Assembly (NCBI GenBank): GCA_947629795.1
Contig: CANRFC010000004.1
Coordinates: forward strand, 58,563-122,562
Length of the DNA stretch: 64,000 nt
From: an uncultured Oscillospiraceae bacterium
GTDB taxonomy: Bacteria > Bacillota > Clostridia > Oscillospirales > Oscillospiraceae
Direction of reading: 5' to 3'
Numbering within the stretch: the first letter of the stretch is position 1; each line of letters starts with the position of its first letter. Below are positions 7,749 to 16,598 of the stretch, piece after piece. The position numbers were made by a program, and so were the translations under genes. The notes under the pieces are model-generated. The model searched no databases. It was not told the origin of the DNA and saw only the letters and a program-made list of their open reading frames with translations.

Positions 7749-9152
7749 ATGGCTGTTAATCTGATCAAAGAACCGGCCCCCAAGCCCGGCAAACTGAAAA
7801 CGGCAGACCTGTATGCCATCGCCGTGGGACAGGTCATCGGTGCCGGCGTCATCACCCTGGTTGTGCCCGCCCTGCGCATGACTGGTTACTCCGCCTGGCT
7901 GGCCTATCTGGTCGCCATCTTTGTGGGCTTCCTTTTCGTGGCACCCACCATCTTCGTCTGTTCTGCCCTGCGCTTCGGCGGCGGTGCCTACTCCGTGGCC
8001 TGTGACATGATGGGCCCCCGGATCGGCGGCATCTTTGCCTATTCCTACCTGGCAGGCCCCCTGTACATGTCCTCCTTCCTCCTGGCTGCCGTAGAATACG
8101 TCGGAGACATCGTCCCCGCCCTGAGCAGCCACGGCGCCAAGGTAGTGGTGGCCCTGGTCCTGTCCACTCTGTTCCTGATCTTCAACCTCCGGGGCATGAA
8201 CATCATGGCCAAGGCCCAGAAGTTCATGGTCTGGCTGCTCATCGCCGCCCTGCTCATGTTCACGGTCTTCGGCATCGTCAACTTCAAGTATCCCATCTTT
8301 GATTTCAGCGACCCCAACTTCCTGCCCAACGGCATGATCAAGTTTGACAACGGCCTGCTCACCGGAGGCTTCCTCACCGCCGTGTTCCTGTTCTACAACT
8401 CGGTCACCGGCTATTACATGACCCAGGGCTATGGCCGGGACGCTGAGAACGCCAGACGGGATATCCCCAAGGCCATCCTCCTGACGTTGCCCACTCTGGT
8501 GGTCCTGTACATGGGCGTGGCTATTGCAGCCATTGGCAGCACTTCCGCGGCGGAGTTCGGGGAATCCTCTTCTCTGGTGTTCGCAGCCAAGAACATCATG
8601 CCCCCCGCCCTGTTCTACGTCTTTATCATCGGCGGTCCCATGATGGCCCTGCTCAGTTCCCTGAACTCCTCCTACGCCTACCACTCCATCACCATCGGGC
8701 AGTCCTGCAAGGACGGCTGGTTCCCTGAAAAGCTGGCCACTCAGAACAAGCACGGAGCCTATACCTACATCCTGGTATTCATCTACCTCATCTCCATCGT
8801 CCCCATCGTCATCGGCTTCAACATCACCCAGCTTGTCAACCTCCTGCAGCTGGTCACCTTCATGACCTCCGTCATCCCCCAGATCGCTTATCTTCGCCTG
8901 CCCAAAAAGTACCCTGAGGCATGGAAGAACGCCAAGCTGCACATCCCCGATGGGCTCTATTACCTGCTGTGCGTTGTCTCCATCGCCATCTGTGTCATTG
9001 TCTTTGTCAAATCCTGCCTGAGCATGAGCCGCACCGTAGTCATCGTCTCCACCATCGGCATCGTGCTGTGCGTGGTTTTGGGCCTGTGGCGCTCGGGCAA
9101 GGGCAACGTCACCATCCGCACCTCTGTGTGGGACGAGTCCGAGGAAGGCTGA
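7749..9152 (+). CDS. APC superfamily amino acid/organic acid permease
   Basis: 467-aa integral membrane protein with about 12 hydrophobic segments. The first segment carries the APC signature VGQVIGAGVITLVVPAL (about residues 27-43). It ends in a short acidic tail DESEEG. AAAGGAGAG precedes the ATG. It lies 27 bases after the dehydratase and shares its promoter, so it probably imports the substrate. An APC rather than a TRAP or MFS carrier next to a sugar-acid-type dehydratase is unusual and may mean that the substrate has an amino group. A strong terminator follows. Confidence 0.9.
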   Translation: MAVNLIKEPAPKPGKLKTADLYAIAVGQVIGAGVITLVVPALRMTGYSAWLAYLVAIFVGFLFVAPTIFVCSALRFGGGAYSVACDMMGPRIGGIFAYSYLAGPLYMSSFLLAAVEYVGDIVPALSSHGAKVVVALVLSTLFLIFNLRGMNIMAKAQKFMVWLLIAALLMFTVFGIVNFKYPIFDFSDPNFLPNGMIKFDNGLLTGGFLTAVFLFYNSVTGYYMTQGYGRDAENARRDIPKAILLTLPTLVVLYMGVAIAAIGSTSAAEFGESSSLVFAAKNIMPPALFYVFIIGGPMMALLSSLNSSYAYHSITIGQSCKDGWFPEKLATQNKHGAYTYILVFIYLISIVPIVIGFNITQLVNLLQLVTFMTSVIPQIAYLRLPKKYPEAWKNAKLHIPDGLYYLLCVVSIAICVIVFVKSCLSMSRTVVIVSTIGIVLCVVLGLWRSGKGNVTIRTSVWDESEEG

Positions 9153-9213
9153 TCCTTCCTCTCCTGTTCCCCTCTTGCACCCCTCATATTCCGCATAGAG
9201 CAGCCACATAGAA

Positions 9214-9251
9214 ACCCCGCCCCCGGCCATATCGGCCGGGGGCGGGGTCTT
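9214..9251 (+). terminator. rho-independent terminator, convergent position
   Basis: A 15-bp perfect GC stem (9214-9228 with 9234-9248) lies between the permease gene and the convergent MaoC gene. The T run is short on both sides. Confidence 0.85.
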
Positions 9252-9282
9252 TGCGGCTGTTCGCTTTTCCGGAGCCCGGGGG

Positions 9283-9702
9283 TTACTGCTCCCCCTCCTT
9301 GGGCGGCATGACGGTGGCCATGCCGTCGATGACGATCTCGTCCCGCTGGTTGGTGCACACCGTGCGCAGCTTGACGATGTTCTTCTCCAGCAGGATCTCG
9401 GCCACCGTGCAGGTGGCGGTGATGGTGTCGCCGATGTGGACGGGCTTTTTGAACTTCAGCTCCTGGCCCAGATAGATGGTGCCGTGGCCGGGCAGGCGCA
9501 TGCCCAGCACGGCGGAAATGAATCCCGCGCCCAGGATGCCGTGGGCGATCCGCCGGCCGAACTGGCTCTGGCTGGCGGTGACCTCGTTGGTGTGGGCGGG
9601 GTTTAAGTCGCCGGTGATGCCGGCGAAGAGGTAGACGTCGGTCTCGGTGACCGTCTTGGCCATGCTGGCGCTGTCGCCGATCTTCATCTCCTGAATGGTC
9701 AT
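9283..9702 (-). CDS. MaoC family dehydratase ((R)-enoyl-CoA hydratase-like)
   Basis: 139-aa single hot-dog domain. The hydratase-2 motif is DVYLFAGITGDLNPAHTNE (residues 22-40), with D32 and H37 as catalytic residues, followed by RIAHGILGAGF. It adds water to trans-2-enoyl-CoA to give the (R)-3-hydroxyacyl-CoA, or the reverse. The ATG at 9702 has AGGAGG nine bases upstream. An open frame continues far upstream of this ATG, but there it reads the CoA-transferase gene in the wrong frame. It lies 23 bases after the CoA-transferase gene and is the last gene of the unit. Confidence 0.92.
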   Translation of the reverse strand: MTIQEMKIGDSASMAKTVTETDVYLFAGITGDLNPAHTNEVTASQSQFGRRIAHGILGAGFISAVLGMRLPGHGTIYLGQELKFKKPVHIGDTITATCTVAEILLEKNIVKLRTVCTNQRDEIVIDGMATVMPPKEGEQ

Positions 9703-9725
9703 GTCATTCGCCTCCTGACTGAATT

Positions 9726-11285
9726 TTATAAGGACAGGCCCATCTTCCCCTCCCGGAAGATGCGCGCGTCCATGGGTCTGACCTCTCTGACGATGGGGGT
9801 GAACTCCATCTGGTCCAGGATATCCCGCTGGATATCCACCCCGGGGGCCGCCTCCATGAGCTCCACGCCCTCGTCGGTGAGCCGGAAGACCGCCCGCTCG
9901 GTGATGTAGAGCACCGGCTGGCGGTGGCTCACGGCGTACCGGCCGGCAAAGGTGACCTGCTCCACGTCCGCCACCAGCTTCTTCACCTTGCCCTCCTGGA
10001 GGATGCGGAGGCCGCCCTCCTCCACCGCCACCTTCAGCCCGCCGGCGGTGAAGGTCCCGCAGTAGATGACCTTCTTGGCGTTCTGGGTGATGTTGATGAA
10101 GCCGCCGCAGCCGGCGATCTTGGGGCCGAACTTGCTGACGTTCACGTTGCCGGCCCGGTCCATCTGGGCCAGGCCCAGGAAGGCCACGTCCAGCCCGCCG
10201 CCGTCGTAGAAGTCGAACTGGGTGGGCTGGTCCAGGATGCACTCCACATTGGCGGCGGCGCCGAAGTCCAGCCCCCCGGCGGGGACGCCTCCCACGGCGC
10301 CCACCTCGGTGGTGAGGACCATGTCGGACAGGCCCTCCTCGGCGGCCACCGCCGCCACCCCCTCGGGCATGCCGATGCCCAGGTTGGTCACAGCGTGGGG
10401 AATGAGCTCCATGGCGGCCCGGCGGGCGATGATCTTCCGCTCCCCCATGGGTAAGGGCTTCAGGGCGTCCACCGGCACCCGCACCTCCCCGGAGAAGGCC
10501 GGGTCATACTGGGTGCCGAAGGACTGCATGTGGTTCTCCGGCCGGGATACCACCAGGACGTCCACATAGATGCCGGGGATGCGCACCAGCCGGGGGTCCA
10601 GGCTGCCGGCGGAGACCACCTTTTCCACCTGGACGATGACCTTGCCCCCGGAGTTCCGGGCGGCCTGGGCCTGGGCCAGGGCCTCGGCGTAGACCCCCTC
10701 CTTCTCAAAGGTGCAGTTGCCCTTCTCGTCGGCGTAGGTGGCCCGGATCACCGCCACGTCAATGGGGAAGGCGGGATAGAAGAGCTTCTCCTCTCCCTCC
10801 AGCTCCATGAGCTTCACCACGTCCCCGGCCTCCCGGGCGGCCTGGTTGAGCTTGCCCCCCTCCAGCCGGGGGTCCACAAAGGTGTCCAGGCCCACGTGGG
10901 TGATGACTCCGGGGCGCCCGGCGGCGATCTCCCGGAAGAGCTGGGAGATCACCCCCTGGGGCAGGTTGTAGGCGGCCAGCTTATTCTCTCCGGCCAGCTT
11001 TCCCAGGGTCACCGCCAGGCCCCAGTGGCCCCCGATAACGATCCTGCACAGGCCCTCCACCCCCAGGTGATTGAGTCCCCTGTGGGCGCTGTCCCCCTGG
11101 CCCGAGGCGTAGACTACTTTCAAATCCTTTACCTTGCCCTCCCGGGCGGCGTCCTCCAGGGCGATCATGACCTCCTCCGGGTGCATCAGCCCGTTGGCGA
11201 AACCGCCGAAGGTCACCGTGGCGCCGTCGAAGAAGCAGGTCTCCACAGCCTGGGCTGCCGTCAGGATCTTTACCACGCGCTTCAC
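9726..11285 (-). CDS. acyl-CoA:acetate/3-oxoacid CoA-transferase, fused subunits (YdiF/Pct type)
   Basis: 519-aa family I CoA-transferase in which both subunits are joined. The N-terminal half begins [20 protein letters not shown] and the C-terminal half carries [11 protein letters not shown] and the catalytic glutamate in [10 protein letters not shown], where a covalent CoA thioester forms. Members move CoA between short acyl groups such as acetyl, propionyl, butyryl or crotonyl. It is followed by a MaoC hydratase, so crotonyl- or 3-hydroxybutyryl-CoA are plausible substrates. A terminator lies between it and the upstream permease gene, so it may have its own transcript. Confidence 0.93.
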   Translation of the reverse strand: MKRVVKILTAAQAVETCFFDGATVTFGGFANGLMHPEEVMIALEDAAREGKVKDLKVVYASGQGDSAHRGLNHLGVEGLCRIVIGGHWGLAVTLGKLAGENKLAAYNLPQGVISQLFREIAAGRPGVITHVGLDTFVDPRLEGGKLNQAAREAGDVVKLMELEGEEKLFYPAFPIDVAVIRATYADEKGNCTFEKEGVYAEALAQAQAARNSGGKVIVQVEKVVSAGSLDPRLVRIPGIYVDVLVVSRPENHMQSFGTQYDPAFSGEVRVPVDALKPLPMGERKIIARRAAMELIPHAVTNLGIGMPEGVAAVAAEEGLSDMVLTTEVGAVGGVPAGGLDFGAAANVECILDQPTQFDFYDGGGLDVAFLGLAQMDRAGNVNVSKFGPKIAGCGGFINITQNAKKVIYCGTFTAGGLKVAVEEGGLRILQEGKVKKLVADVEQVTFAGRYAVSHRQPVLYITERAVFRLTDEGVELMEAAPGVDIQRDILDQMEFTPIVREVRPMDARIFREGKMGLSL

Positions 11286-11315
11286 TCCTTCCTGTTTTCA
11301 GGCCCCTCCGGGCCC

Positions 11316-11363
11316 TTTTTATAAAAAGCGGGGCAGCGTTCGGATCCCTCGCGCTGTCCCGCT
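11316..11363 (-). terminator. rho-independent terminator after the GntP-like permease gene
   Basis: On the minus strand a 12-bp stem with one mismatch (11352-11363 with 11327-11338) runs into TTTTTATAAAAA. It separates the permease gene from the fused CoA-transferase gene. Confidence 0.8.
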
Positions 11364-11392
11364 GTTGTGTCTGACTGGTTTCAGCCTGCTTC

Positions 11393-12718
11393 TCAGATCA
11401 GGCCGAAGATGGCCATGCCCGCGGCGATGAGGGCCAGGGCGATGGGGGTGATGACGGTCATCACCAGCACGTAAGGATAGGACTCCTTGGTGGTGACGCC
11501 GCAGACCTGAGCCTCCATGACGAAGGTGGGGCAGTGAGGCAGGGTGTCCATGCCCATGGAGGCCATGCCCACTACCTTGTAGAGGGCCTCGGCATTGACG
11601 GTGCCCAGGGACATGAACTGGTCGGCCATGGTGGAGCAGAAGATCTGGGTGCCGCTGAGGGAGGCGCCGGTGATGCCCGAGAAGACGTTGGTCACGATGA
11701 CGGCGGAGATGTAGGGGTTCATCTTGTCCGCCATGAGCATGGCCACGTTCATGAAGGACTCGAAGCCCGGGCAGGCCTTCACCACGGCGGCGAAGCCCAT
11801 GAGGGCGGAGGTGAGCAGCAGGGGGTTGACGCTGGAGAGCCAGCCGTTGGCGAAGTCCTGGACCACGTGGCCCTTGAGGTACTTGTAGTTGGTGATGATA
11901 AGCACCACGATGCCGGCGGCCATGGCGGTGCAGATGCCGTCGGAGGCGCTCATGGCGTTGGCCAGGGCCAGCTTGAGGACCACGATGACCACGTAGGGCA
12001 GGATGGCCAGGTGGATGGGAGGCAGCTCCTTGGCGCCGGTGTCGCCGGCCATGAGCTCGGCGTCGCTCTCCGAGGCCACGAAGCCGATGCCCTTGGCCCG
12101 CAGGCGGTTGGAGACCCAGGTGAAGTACAGCACGCCCCAGCCAAAGGCCAGCAGCAGCATGGCGATGGCGATGGTGGGCGCGGCGAAGGTGGTGACGCCC
12201 AGCTTCTCAGACAGGGTGATGCACAGCATGGAGGGGGCGCCGGGGGTGACCACGTTGAGGACCACCGCGCCGTAGAGGAAGATGGCGGGCATGAGGAGCT
12301 TGGAGACGTTGGCCTTGTGGAACATGGGCACCGCCACGGGGTAGACGGCGAAGATGATGATGAAGGCATTCACACCGCCGTAGGCCAGCAGGAAGGTGAT
12401 GATAAGGGTGCCGGCCACGGTGGCCTTGGTGCCCAGGAAGCTGAACAGGAAGTTGGCGATGGACTCGGCCGCGCCGCTCTTCTTCATCAGTTCGCTGTAC
12501 GCCGAGCCGATGGTGAACAGGAACAGGTAGGAGCCGAAGGTGCTGCCCAGGGAGGCGGCATAGGCCCCGGAAAGGGTGCCCCAGAAGGGCAGGCCGCTGG
12601 TGATGATGACCACCAGAGCGCCGATCAGGGAGGCGATAAAGCCGTTGAGGCCCTTGAAGGTCAGGTAGATCAGCAGGGCAACGCCCAGGATCATGCCGAT
12701 AACGCTCAATGCTTGCAT
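11393..12718 (-). CDS. GntP-family-like carboxylate permease
   Basis: 441-aa protein with about 12 hydrophobic segments. It has FLLAYGGVNAFIIIFAVYP and NVVTPGAPSM, typical of the ion-transporter superfamily members that carry gluconate, 3-hydroxybutyrate, citrate or short fatty acids, and ends with the conserved DTLPHCPTF region. It stands between two CoA-transferase genes and a MaoC gene, so short-chain hydroxy or fatty acids are the most likely cargo. It lies 53 bases after the upstream CoA-transferase gene and is probably co-transcribed with it. Confidence 0.85.
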   Translation of the reverse strand: MQALSVIGMILGVALLIYLTFKGLNGFIASLIGALVVIITSGLPFWGTLSGAYAASLGSTFGSYLFLFTIGSAYSELMKKSGAAESIANFLFSFLGTKATVAGTLIITFLLAYGGVNAFIIIFAVYPVAVPMFHKANVSKLLMPAIFLYGAVVLNVVTPGAPSMLCITLSEKLGVTTFAAPTIAIAMLLLAFGWGVLYFTWVSNRLRAKGIGFVASESDAELMAGDTGAKELPPIHLAILPYVVIVVLKLALANAMSASDGICTAMAAGIVVLIITNYKYLKGHVVQDFANGWLSSVNPLLLTSALMGFAAVVKACPGFESFMNVAMLMADKMNPYISAVIVTNVFSGITGASLSGTQIFCSTMADQFMSLGTVNAEALYKVVGMASMGMDTLPHCPTFVMEAQVCGVTTKESYPYVLVMTVITPIALALIAAGMAIFGLI

Positions 12719-12771
12719 GTTTATCTCTCCATTCTCATATCAGATTTTTGGGACAACGGGAAGCTGTGGAC

Positions 12772-14106
12772 TTACCAGATGTGGTTCTTCTCGGCCTCAT
12801 CCCGCAGCCACTCCCGGAAGTCGGGGTGGGCGATCTTGATGAGCTCCTCCACCCGGCGGCGGAGGTTCAGGCCCCGGAGCCAGGCCACGCCGTACTCGGT
12901 GACCACGTAGTCCACGTCGTTGCGGGAGGTGGTGACCACCGCGCCCTGGGCCAGGAAGGGGACGATCTTGGAGTGGAGGGTCTTCTTCCCATTCTCGTCG
13001 GTGGTGGTGAAGGTGGAGTGCATGGCGATGATGGACTTGCCGCCGGGGGACATCTGGGCGCCCTGGACGGTCTCAGACTGCCCGCCGGTGCCCGACCAGG
13101 GCAGGTGCCCCACGGTCTCGGAGGCGCACTGGCCGTACAGGTCCACCTCCAGGGAGGCGTTGACCGACACGAACTTGTTGTTCTTTCCGATGGTATAGGG
13201 ATCGTTGGTGAAGGTGCAGGACTTGAAGAGCACCGAGGGGTTGCCGTTGATGTAGTCGTAGAGCTTCTGGCTGCCCATGGTGAAGGAGCACACGGAGTAG
13301 CCGTTGAGCAGGCCCTTCTGGGAGTTGTCCACGGCGCCGCACTCGATGAGGTCCACCATGGTCTCGGTGAACATCTCGGTGTGGATGCCCAGGTGCTTCT
13401 TGATCTTGAGCTCGTTGGCCACGGCGTTGGGGATGTTGCCCACGCCCAGCTGGATGGTGGAGCCGTCCTCCACCAGAGAGGCCACATACTCGCCGATCTT
13501 CTTGTCCACGTCGGTGTAGGGGGCCAGAGGGGAGATGGGGATGGGCCGGTCGGACTCGATGAGGCCGGCCACCTCGGAGATATGTACCTGGGTGTCGCCG
13601 AAGGTCCGGGGGTAGTTGGGGTTGACCTCCAGCAGGACCAGAGCTCCTTGGTTGATGAGGTCCCGCTCGTAGATGGCGCTCACCGACAGGGACAGATAGC
13701 CGTGCTCATCCATGGGGGCCACGGTGGCCAGCACCACCGGGCGCCGCTTCTCATAGGCCGCCCGGTCCAGGGCCTTGCGCAGCACCGAGGTGGAGCTCTG
13801 GGGCACCGGGCTGACCAGCTTCCTGGTGTGGGCGTCCCGGAGCCCGGCGGAGAAGAACCAGCCGTTGTGGGACATGATGCCCTCCATCTCGGGGTCCTTC
13901 ATCACGTCGTAGTACTTCAGGGGCAGGCAGGTGTTGAGGATGGTGTCCTTCACGCCGGTCTTCTTCAGATACTGAAGCTGGTCCATGATGGCCCGGGGCT
14001 CTCCCGCAGCCTGGGCGGTGAACATCCAGTCCCGGTCCTGGATCAGACCCAGAAGCTGCTCCACCGACATCTTCTTCTGTTCGTACATTTCCTGATACTT
14101 GTTCAT
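12772..14106 (-). CDS. acetyl-CoA hydrolase/transferase family protein, butyryl-CoA:acetate CoA-transferase-like
   Basis: 444-aa family protein (4-hydroxybutyrate/butyryl-CoA CoA-transferase group). Visible landmarks are GVGNIPNAVANEL, the active-site glutamate region GIHTEMFTETMVDL, and WSGTGGQSETVQGAQ. A SGTGGQ rather than SGIGGQ form is, as I recall, closer to the butyryl-CoA:acetate enzymes used for butyrate formation. The ATG at 14106 has AAAGGAGA upstream; the frame is open for 64 more codons but without support. It is divergent from a LysR gene, with a consensus promoter between. It probably performs the last step of butyrate formation or activates crotonate or hydroxybutyrate. Confidence 0.87.
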   Translation of the reverse strand: MNKYQEMYEQKKMSVEQLLGLIQDRDWMFTAQAAGEPRAIMDQLQYLKKTGVKDTILNTCLPLKYYDVMKDPEMEGIMSHNGWFFSAGLRDAHTRKLVSPVPQSSTSVLRKALDRAAYEKRRPVVLATVAPMDEHGYLSLSVSAIYERDLINQGALVLLEVNPNYPRTFGDTQVHISEVAGLIESDRPIPISPLAPYTDVDKKIGEYVASLVEDGSTIQLGVGNIPNAVANELKIKKHLGIHTEMFTETMVDLIECGAVDNSQKGLLNGYSVCSFTMGSQKLYDYINGNPSVLFKSCTFTNDPYTIGKNNKFVSVNASLEVDLYGQCASETVGHLPWSGTGGQSETVQGAQMSPGGKSIIAMHSTFTTTDENGKKTLHSKIVPFLAQGAVVTTSRNDVDYVVTEYGVAWLRGLNLRRRVEELIKIAHPDFREWLRDEAEKNHIW

Positions 14107-14172
14107 CTCAGTTCTCCTTTCTTCTCTGTCATGACAGTCTTTGGCCCAGCCCCGCCGGGCCCTGGTGAGGTC

Positions 14173-14202
14173 ATCATACACAAAACTTCCCCTCCCTGAC
14201 AA
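14173..14202 (-). promoter_or_regulatory. promoter of the CoA-transferase/permease unit
   Basis: On the minus strand TTGTCA (14202-14197), 18 bases, TATGAT (14178-14173). The start would be about 60 bases before the ATG at 14106. Confidence 0.7.
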
Positions 14203-14209
14203 ATACATT

Positions 14210-14238
14210 AAATTCATCGGGATATAAGCCAAATTCAT
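14210..14238. promoter_or_regulatory. direct repeat in divergent promoter, candidate LysR site
   Basis: AAATTCAT occurs at 14210-14217 and 14231-14238, 21 bases apart, that is two helix turns on one face. It lies between the two divergent promoters, where a LysR protein would bind. Confidence 0.4.
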
Positions 14239-14258
14239 AGCGCTTTTTTGTGCATATA

Positions 14259-14267
14259 TGCTATAAT
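14259..14267 (+). promoter_or_regulatory. extended -10 promoter of the LysR gene
   Basis: TGCTATAAT is a perfect extended -10 element 52 bases before the TTG start. No good -35 box is seen, as often with extended -10 promoters. Confidence 0.65.
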
Positions 14268-14318
14268 CAAATTGTCTAAAGGAATAACCTGATTTCATAC
14301 CGAATGGAGGGAGCGCCC

Positions 14319-15200
14319 TTGAATCTGGTACAGTTGGAGTATTTCGCCCAGGTGGCGCAGCAGAAGAGCTTCACCCGTGCTGCCGAGAAGCTCTTTGTCA
14401 GCCAGCCTGCCCTGAGCAAGTCCATCCAGGCCCTGGAGAAGGAGCTGAACACCCAGCTCCTGGAGCGCACCCCCCAGGGTCTGAAGGTCACCCCCGACGG
14501 CGAGCTGGTCTGGCGCTATGCCCGGGAGCTGGTGGACACCTATAACCGCCGCACCTCGGAGATGCTCTCCCTGCTCAATCCCCAGCGGGGGGTCCTGCGC
14601 TTCGGCCTTCCCCCCTCCGCCGGGACGGTCTACTTCTCCCGCATCCTCTACCAGTTCTCCCGCCAGTTCCCCCAGGTGGACCTCCAGATCACCGAGGTCA
14701 TGTCCAAGCAGATCCACGAGATGGTCCGGGACGACAAGCTGGACCTGGGGGTGGTCATCCTCCCCTTCTCCGACCCGGAGATGGAGATCAAGCGGGTCTA
14801 CTCCTCCGAGGCCGTGCTGGCGGTGAACCGGGACCACCCCCTGGCCCACCGCAAAGAGGTCCCCTTCGCCGAGCTCAGGGACGAGCCCTTCCTCACCGTG
14901 AGCAAGGAGTACATGTACTATGACCAGGTCCTCTCCCGGTGTCAGGAGGCGGGCTTCACCCCCAACATCATCTTCCAGACCTCCCAGTGGGACATCCTGC
15001 TGGAGATGGCCGCCGAGGGCAACGGGGTGACCATCCTGGAGAAGTCCCTGGTCACCCGCATGGGCCAGGACCGGCTGCGCTGCGTCCACCTCACCGACCC
15101 GGAGTTCCCCTGGGCCCTGAGCCTCATCCACCGCAAGGATATGCCCCTCTCCCCCGAGGCCAAGGCCTTCTGGGACCTGTGCGACCCCATTCAAGTGTAA
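14319..15200 (+). CDS. LysR family transcriptional regulator
   Basis: 293-aa regulator with the N-terminal winged helix SFTRAAEKLFVSQPALSKSI (about residues 17-36) and a periplasmic-binding-protein-like effector domain behind it. I place the start at TTG 14319, because GGAGGGAG lies six bases before it and the product then begins NLVQLEYF, as LysR proteins do. The ATG at 14304 sits inside that ribosome binding site and has none of its own. It is divergent from the CoA-transferase gene at 14106 and likely regulates it. Confidence 0.93.
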   Translation: MNLVQLEYFAQVAQQKSFTRAAEKLFVSQPALSKSIQALEKELNTQLLERTPQGLKVTPDGELVWRYARELVDTYNRRTSEMLSLLNPQRGVLRFGLPPSAGTVYFSRILYQFSRQFPQVDLQITEVMSKQIHEMVRDDKLDLGVVILPFSDPEMEIKRVYSSEAVLAVNRDHPLAHRKEVPFAELRDEPFLTVSKEYMYYDQVLSRCQEAGFTPNIIFQTSQWDILLEMAAEGNGVTILEKSLVTRMGQDRLRCVHLTDPEFPWALSLIHRKDMPLSPEAKAFWDLCDPIQV

Positions 15201-15206
15201 AATGCG

Positions 15207-15256
15207 CAAAAAAGCAGCGCCCAACGGGAAACCACCCGTTGGGCGCTGCTTGTTTT
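15207..15256 (+). terminator. bidirectional rho-independent terminator
   Basis: A 16-bp perfect stem (15213-15228 with 15235-15250) has A on the left and TTGTTTT on the right. It serves the LysR gene and the convergent DUF1294 gene. Confidence 0.95.
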
Positions 15257-15278
15257 CCGGGCGGAAAACCCCGCCCCG

Positions 15279-15557
15279 CTATCTCAAAAACCGCCCCGCC
15301 AAAAGGGCCGCGCACACCTGGATTGCCAGGATGGCCGGCAGGCCATAGCGGAAGGCGTTGTGCCTGGTCTTGTGGCAGAACATCCCCATCCCGGCGATCC
15401 CTCCCAGGCTCCCGCCCAGCAGGGGGAAGAGGAGCAGGGTCCGCTCGGGGATGCGCCGCCGGTGCCGCCGGGCCCGGCGCTTATCCACCCCCATGAGGGC
15501 AAAGGCCAGAAAGTTCACCCCCATCAAATAGAGCCCCAGGATCTCACCCTGGGTCAT
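15279..15557 (-). CDS. DUF1294 small membrane protein
   Basis: 92-aa protein with an N-terminal hydrophobic segment, the basic motif MGVDKRRARRHRRRIPE (residues 23-39), the DUF1294 signature LLGGSLGGIAGMGMFCHKT, and a C-terminal membrane segment. The function of the family is unknown. Its ATG overlaps the stop of the upstream LysR gene by four bases (ATGA), so the two are translationally coupled. A bidirectional terminator follows. Confidence 0.9.
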   Translation of the reverse strand: MTQGEILGLYLMGVNFLAFALMGVDKRRARRHRRRIPERTLLLFPLLGGSLGGIAGMGMFCHKTRHNAFRYGLPAILAIQVCAALLAGRFLR

Positions 15558-16456
15558 TTTACCGCCTCCTCCCGCCGGCCGTCCCCCAACCGCGCCCGGA
15601 CCTCCTCCAGCAGCGCCTCCGCCGCCGGGGAGAAGACCTGGTACTTCTTCCAGATCAGGTACATCCTGGTCTCCAGAGGGGGCGTCAGGGGCCGGAAGGT
15701 CAGTTCGCTCCCGGCACTGGTGTCGGCCAGCTTGTCAAAGGTGAGGGCGCAGCCCACCCCCTCCCGCACCAGGACCCCGGCGTTGTAGGCCAGGTTGAAG
15801 GTGGCCACGATGCGCAAAGCGTCCATCTTCTCCCGGAAGAGCTTGGGGTAGTCCTCCGTGATGCCCTGTCGGGAGCAGATGAGGGGCACGTCCAGCAGGT
15901 CATCCACCGAGACGGCCTCCTTGGCGGCCAGGGGGTCGTCCTTGCGCATGAGCACGCCGTAGCGGTCGATGGCGGGCAGCTCCAGGAAATTGTACTTGGT
16001 CAGGTCCACCTCGTGGACAATGACGGCAAAGTCCAGCAGCCCCCGGTCCAGGCGCTCGGTGACGTCGGCGGAGTTGCCGCTCTGCAGGTGGAGCCGCAGG
16101 CCGGGATACCGCTCCAGCAGGGCCTTGTAGCACCGGGCCAGGTGCTTGATGCCGTCGGACTCGGCACAGCCCACCCACACGTCCCCGCCGGTGAAGCCGT
16201 CCAGGGCGCGGAACTCCTCCACCGTCCTGTCCGCCATGTTCAGAAGGTCCTCCGCCCGCTTGCGCAGCAGCATCCCCTCGTCGGTGAGCTTCACGTCGTG
16301 GCTGCCCCGGAGGAAGAGCTTTTTCCCCAGCTCCCCCTCCAGGTCCTTGAGCTGCCTGGACAGGGTGGGCTGGGAGATGTGCAGCCGCGCCGCGGCCCGG
16401 GTGACGCTCCCCTCCCGGGCCACCTCCAGAAAGTATCGCAGCACCCGCAGTTCCAT
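15554..16456 (-). CDS. LysR family transcriptional regulator
   Basis: 300-aa regulator beginning MELRVLRYFLEVAREGSVTR and continuing with the helix-turn-helix AAARLHISQPTLSRQLKDLE. I take the ATG at 16456, where LysR homology starts; eleven upstream codons are open but unsupported. The N-terminal 80 residues closely resemble those of the regulator at 19729-20619, so the two are paralogues. The divergent gene is the hydrolase at 16599, and a 27-base palindrome at 16487-16513 is its likely binding site. It is coupled with the DUF1294 gene. Confidence 0.93.
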   Translation of the reverse strand: MELRVLRYFLEVAREGSVTRAAARLHISQPTLSRQLKDLEGELGKKLFLRGSHDVKLTDEGMLLRKRAEDLLNMADRTVEEFRALDGFTGGDVWVGCAESDGIKHLARCYKALLERYPGLRLHLQSGNSADVTERLDRGLLDFAVIVHEVDLTKYNFLELPAIDRYGVLMRKDDPLAAKEAVSVDDLLDVPLICSRQGITEDYPKLFREKMDALRIVATFNLAYNAGVLVREGVGCALTFDKLADTSAGSELTFRPLTPPLETRMYLIWKKYQVFSPAAEALLEEVRARLGDGRREEAVK

Positions 16457-16486
16457 GCCATCACCCCCGCTGTCAATATACCACGG

Positions 16487-16513
16487 CATGTTATTCTTTG
16501 CAAGAATAACATG
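16487..16513. promoter_or_regulatory. 27-base palindrome, candidate LysR operator
   Basis: CATGTTATTCTT and its exact inverse flank a TGC centre. It contains a T-N11-A LysR box. It begins 31 bases before the LysR start and 18 bases before the -35 box of the divergent hydrolase promoter. Confidence 0.75.
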
Positions 16514-16530
16514 AAATAGAAAATAAGTAT

Positions 16531-16559
16531 TTGCATTTTGAGAAAAGGCGTTTTACACT
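16531..16559 (+). promoter_or_regulatory. promoter of the hydrolase/FMN reductase operon
   Basis: TTGCAT, 17 bases, TACACT, 40 bases upstream of the ATG at 16599. The weak -10 box and the palindrome just upstream suggest LysR-dependent activation. Confidence 0.7.
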
Positions 16560-16598
16560 GAGACTGAGAAAATCTGATTTGGAAAGGACGGCATCCTT

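Noticed and set aside
9283..10242. Apparent fusion of MaoC with an upstream domain
   Set aside because: The upstream part reads the CoA-transferase gene in another frame; a proper ATG with AGGAGG lies at 9702.
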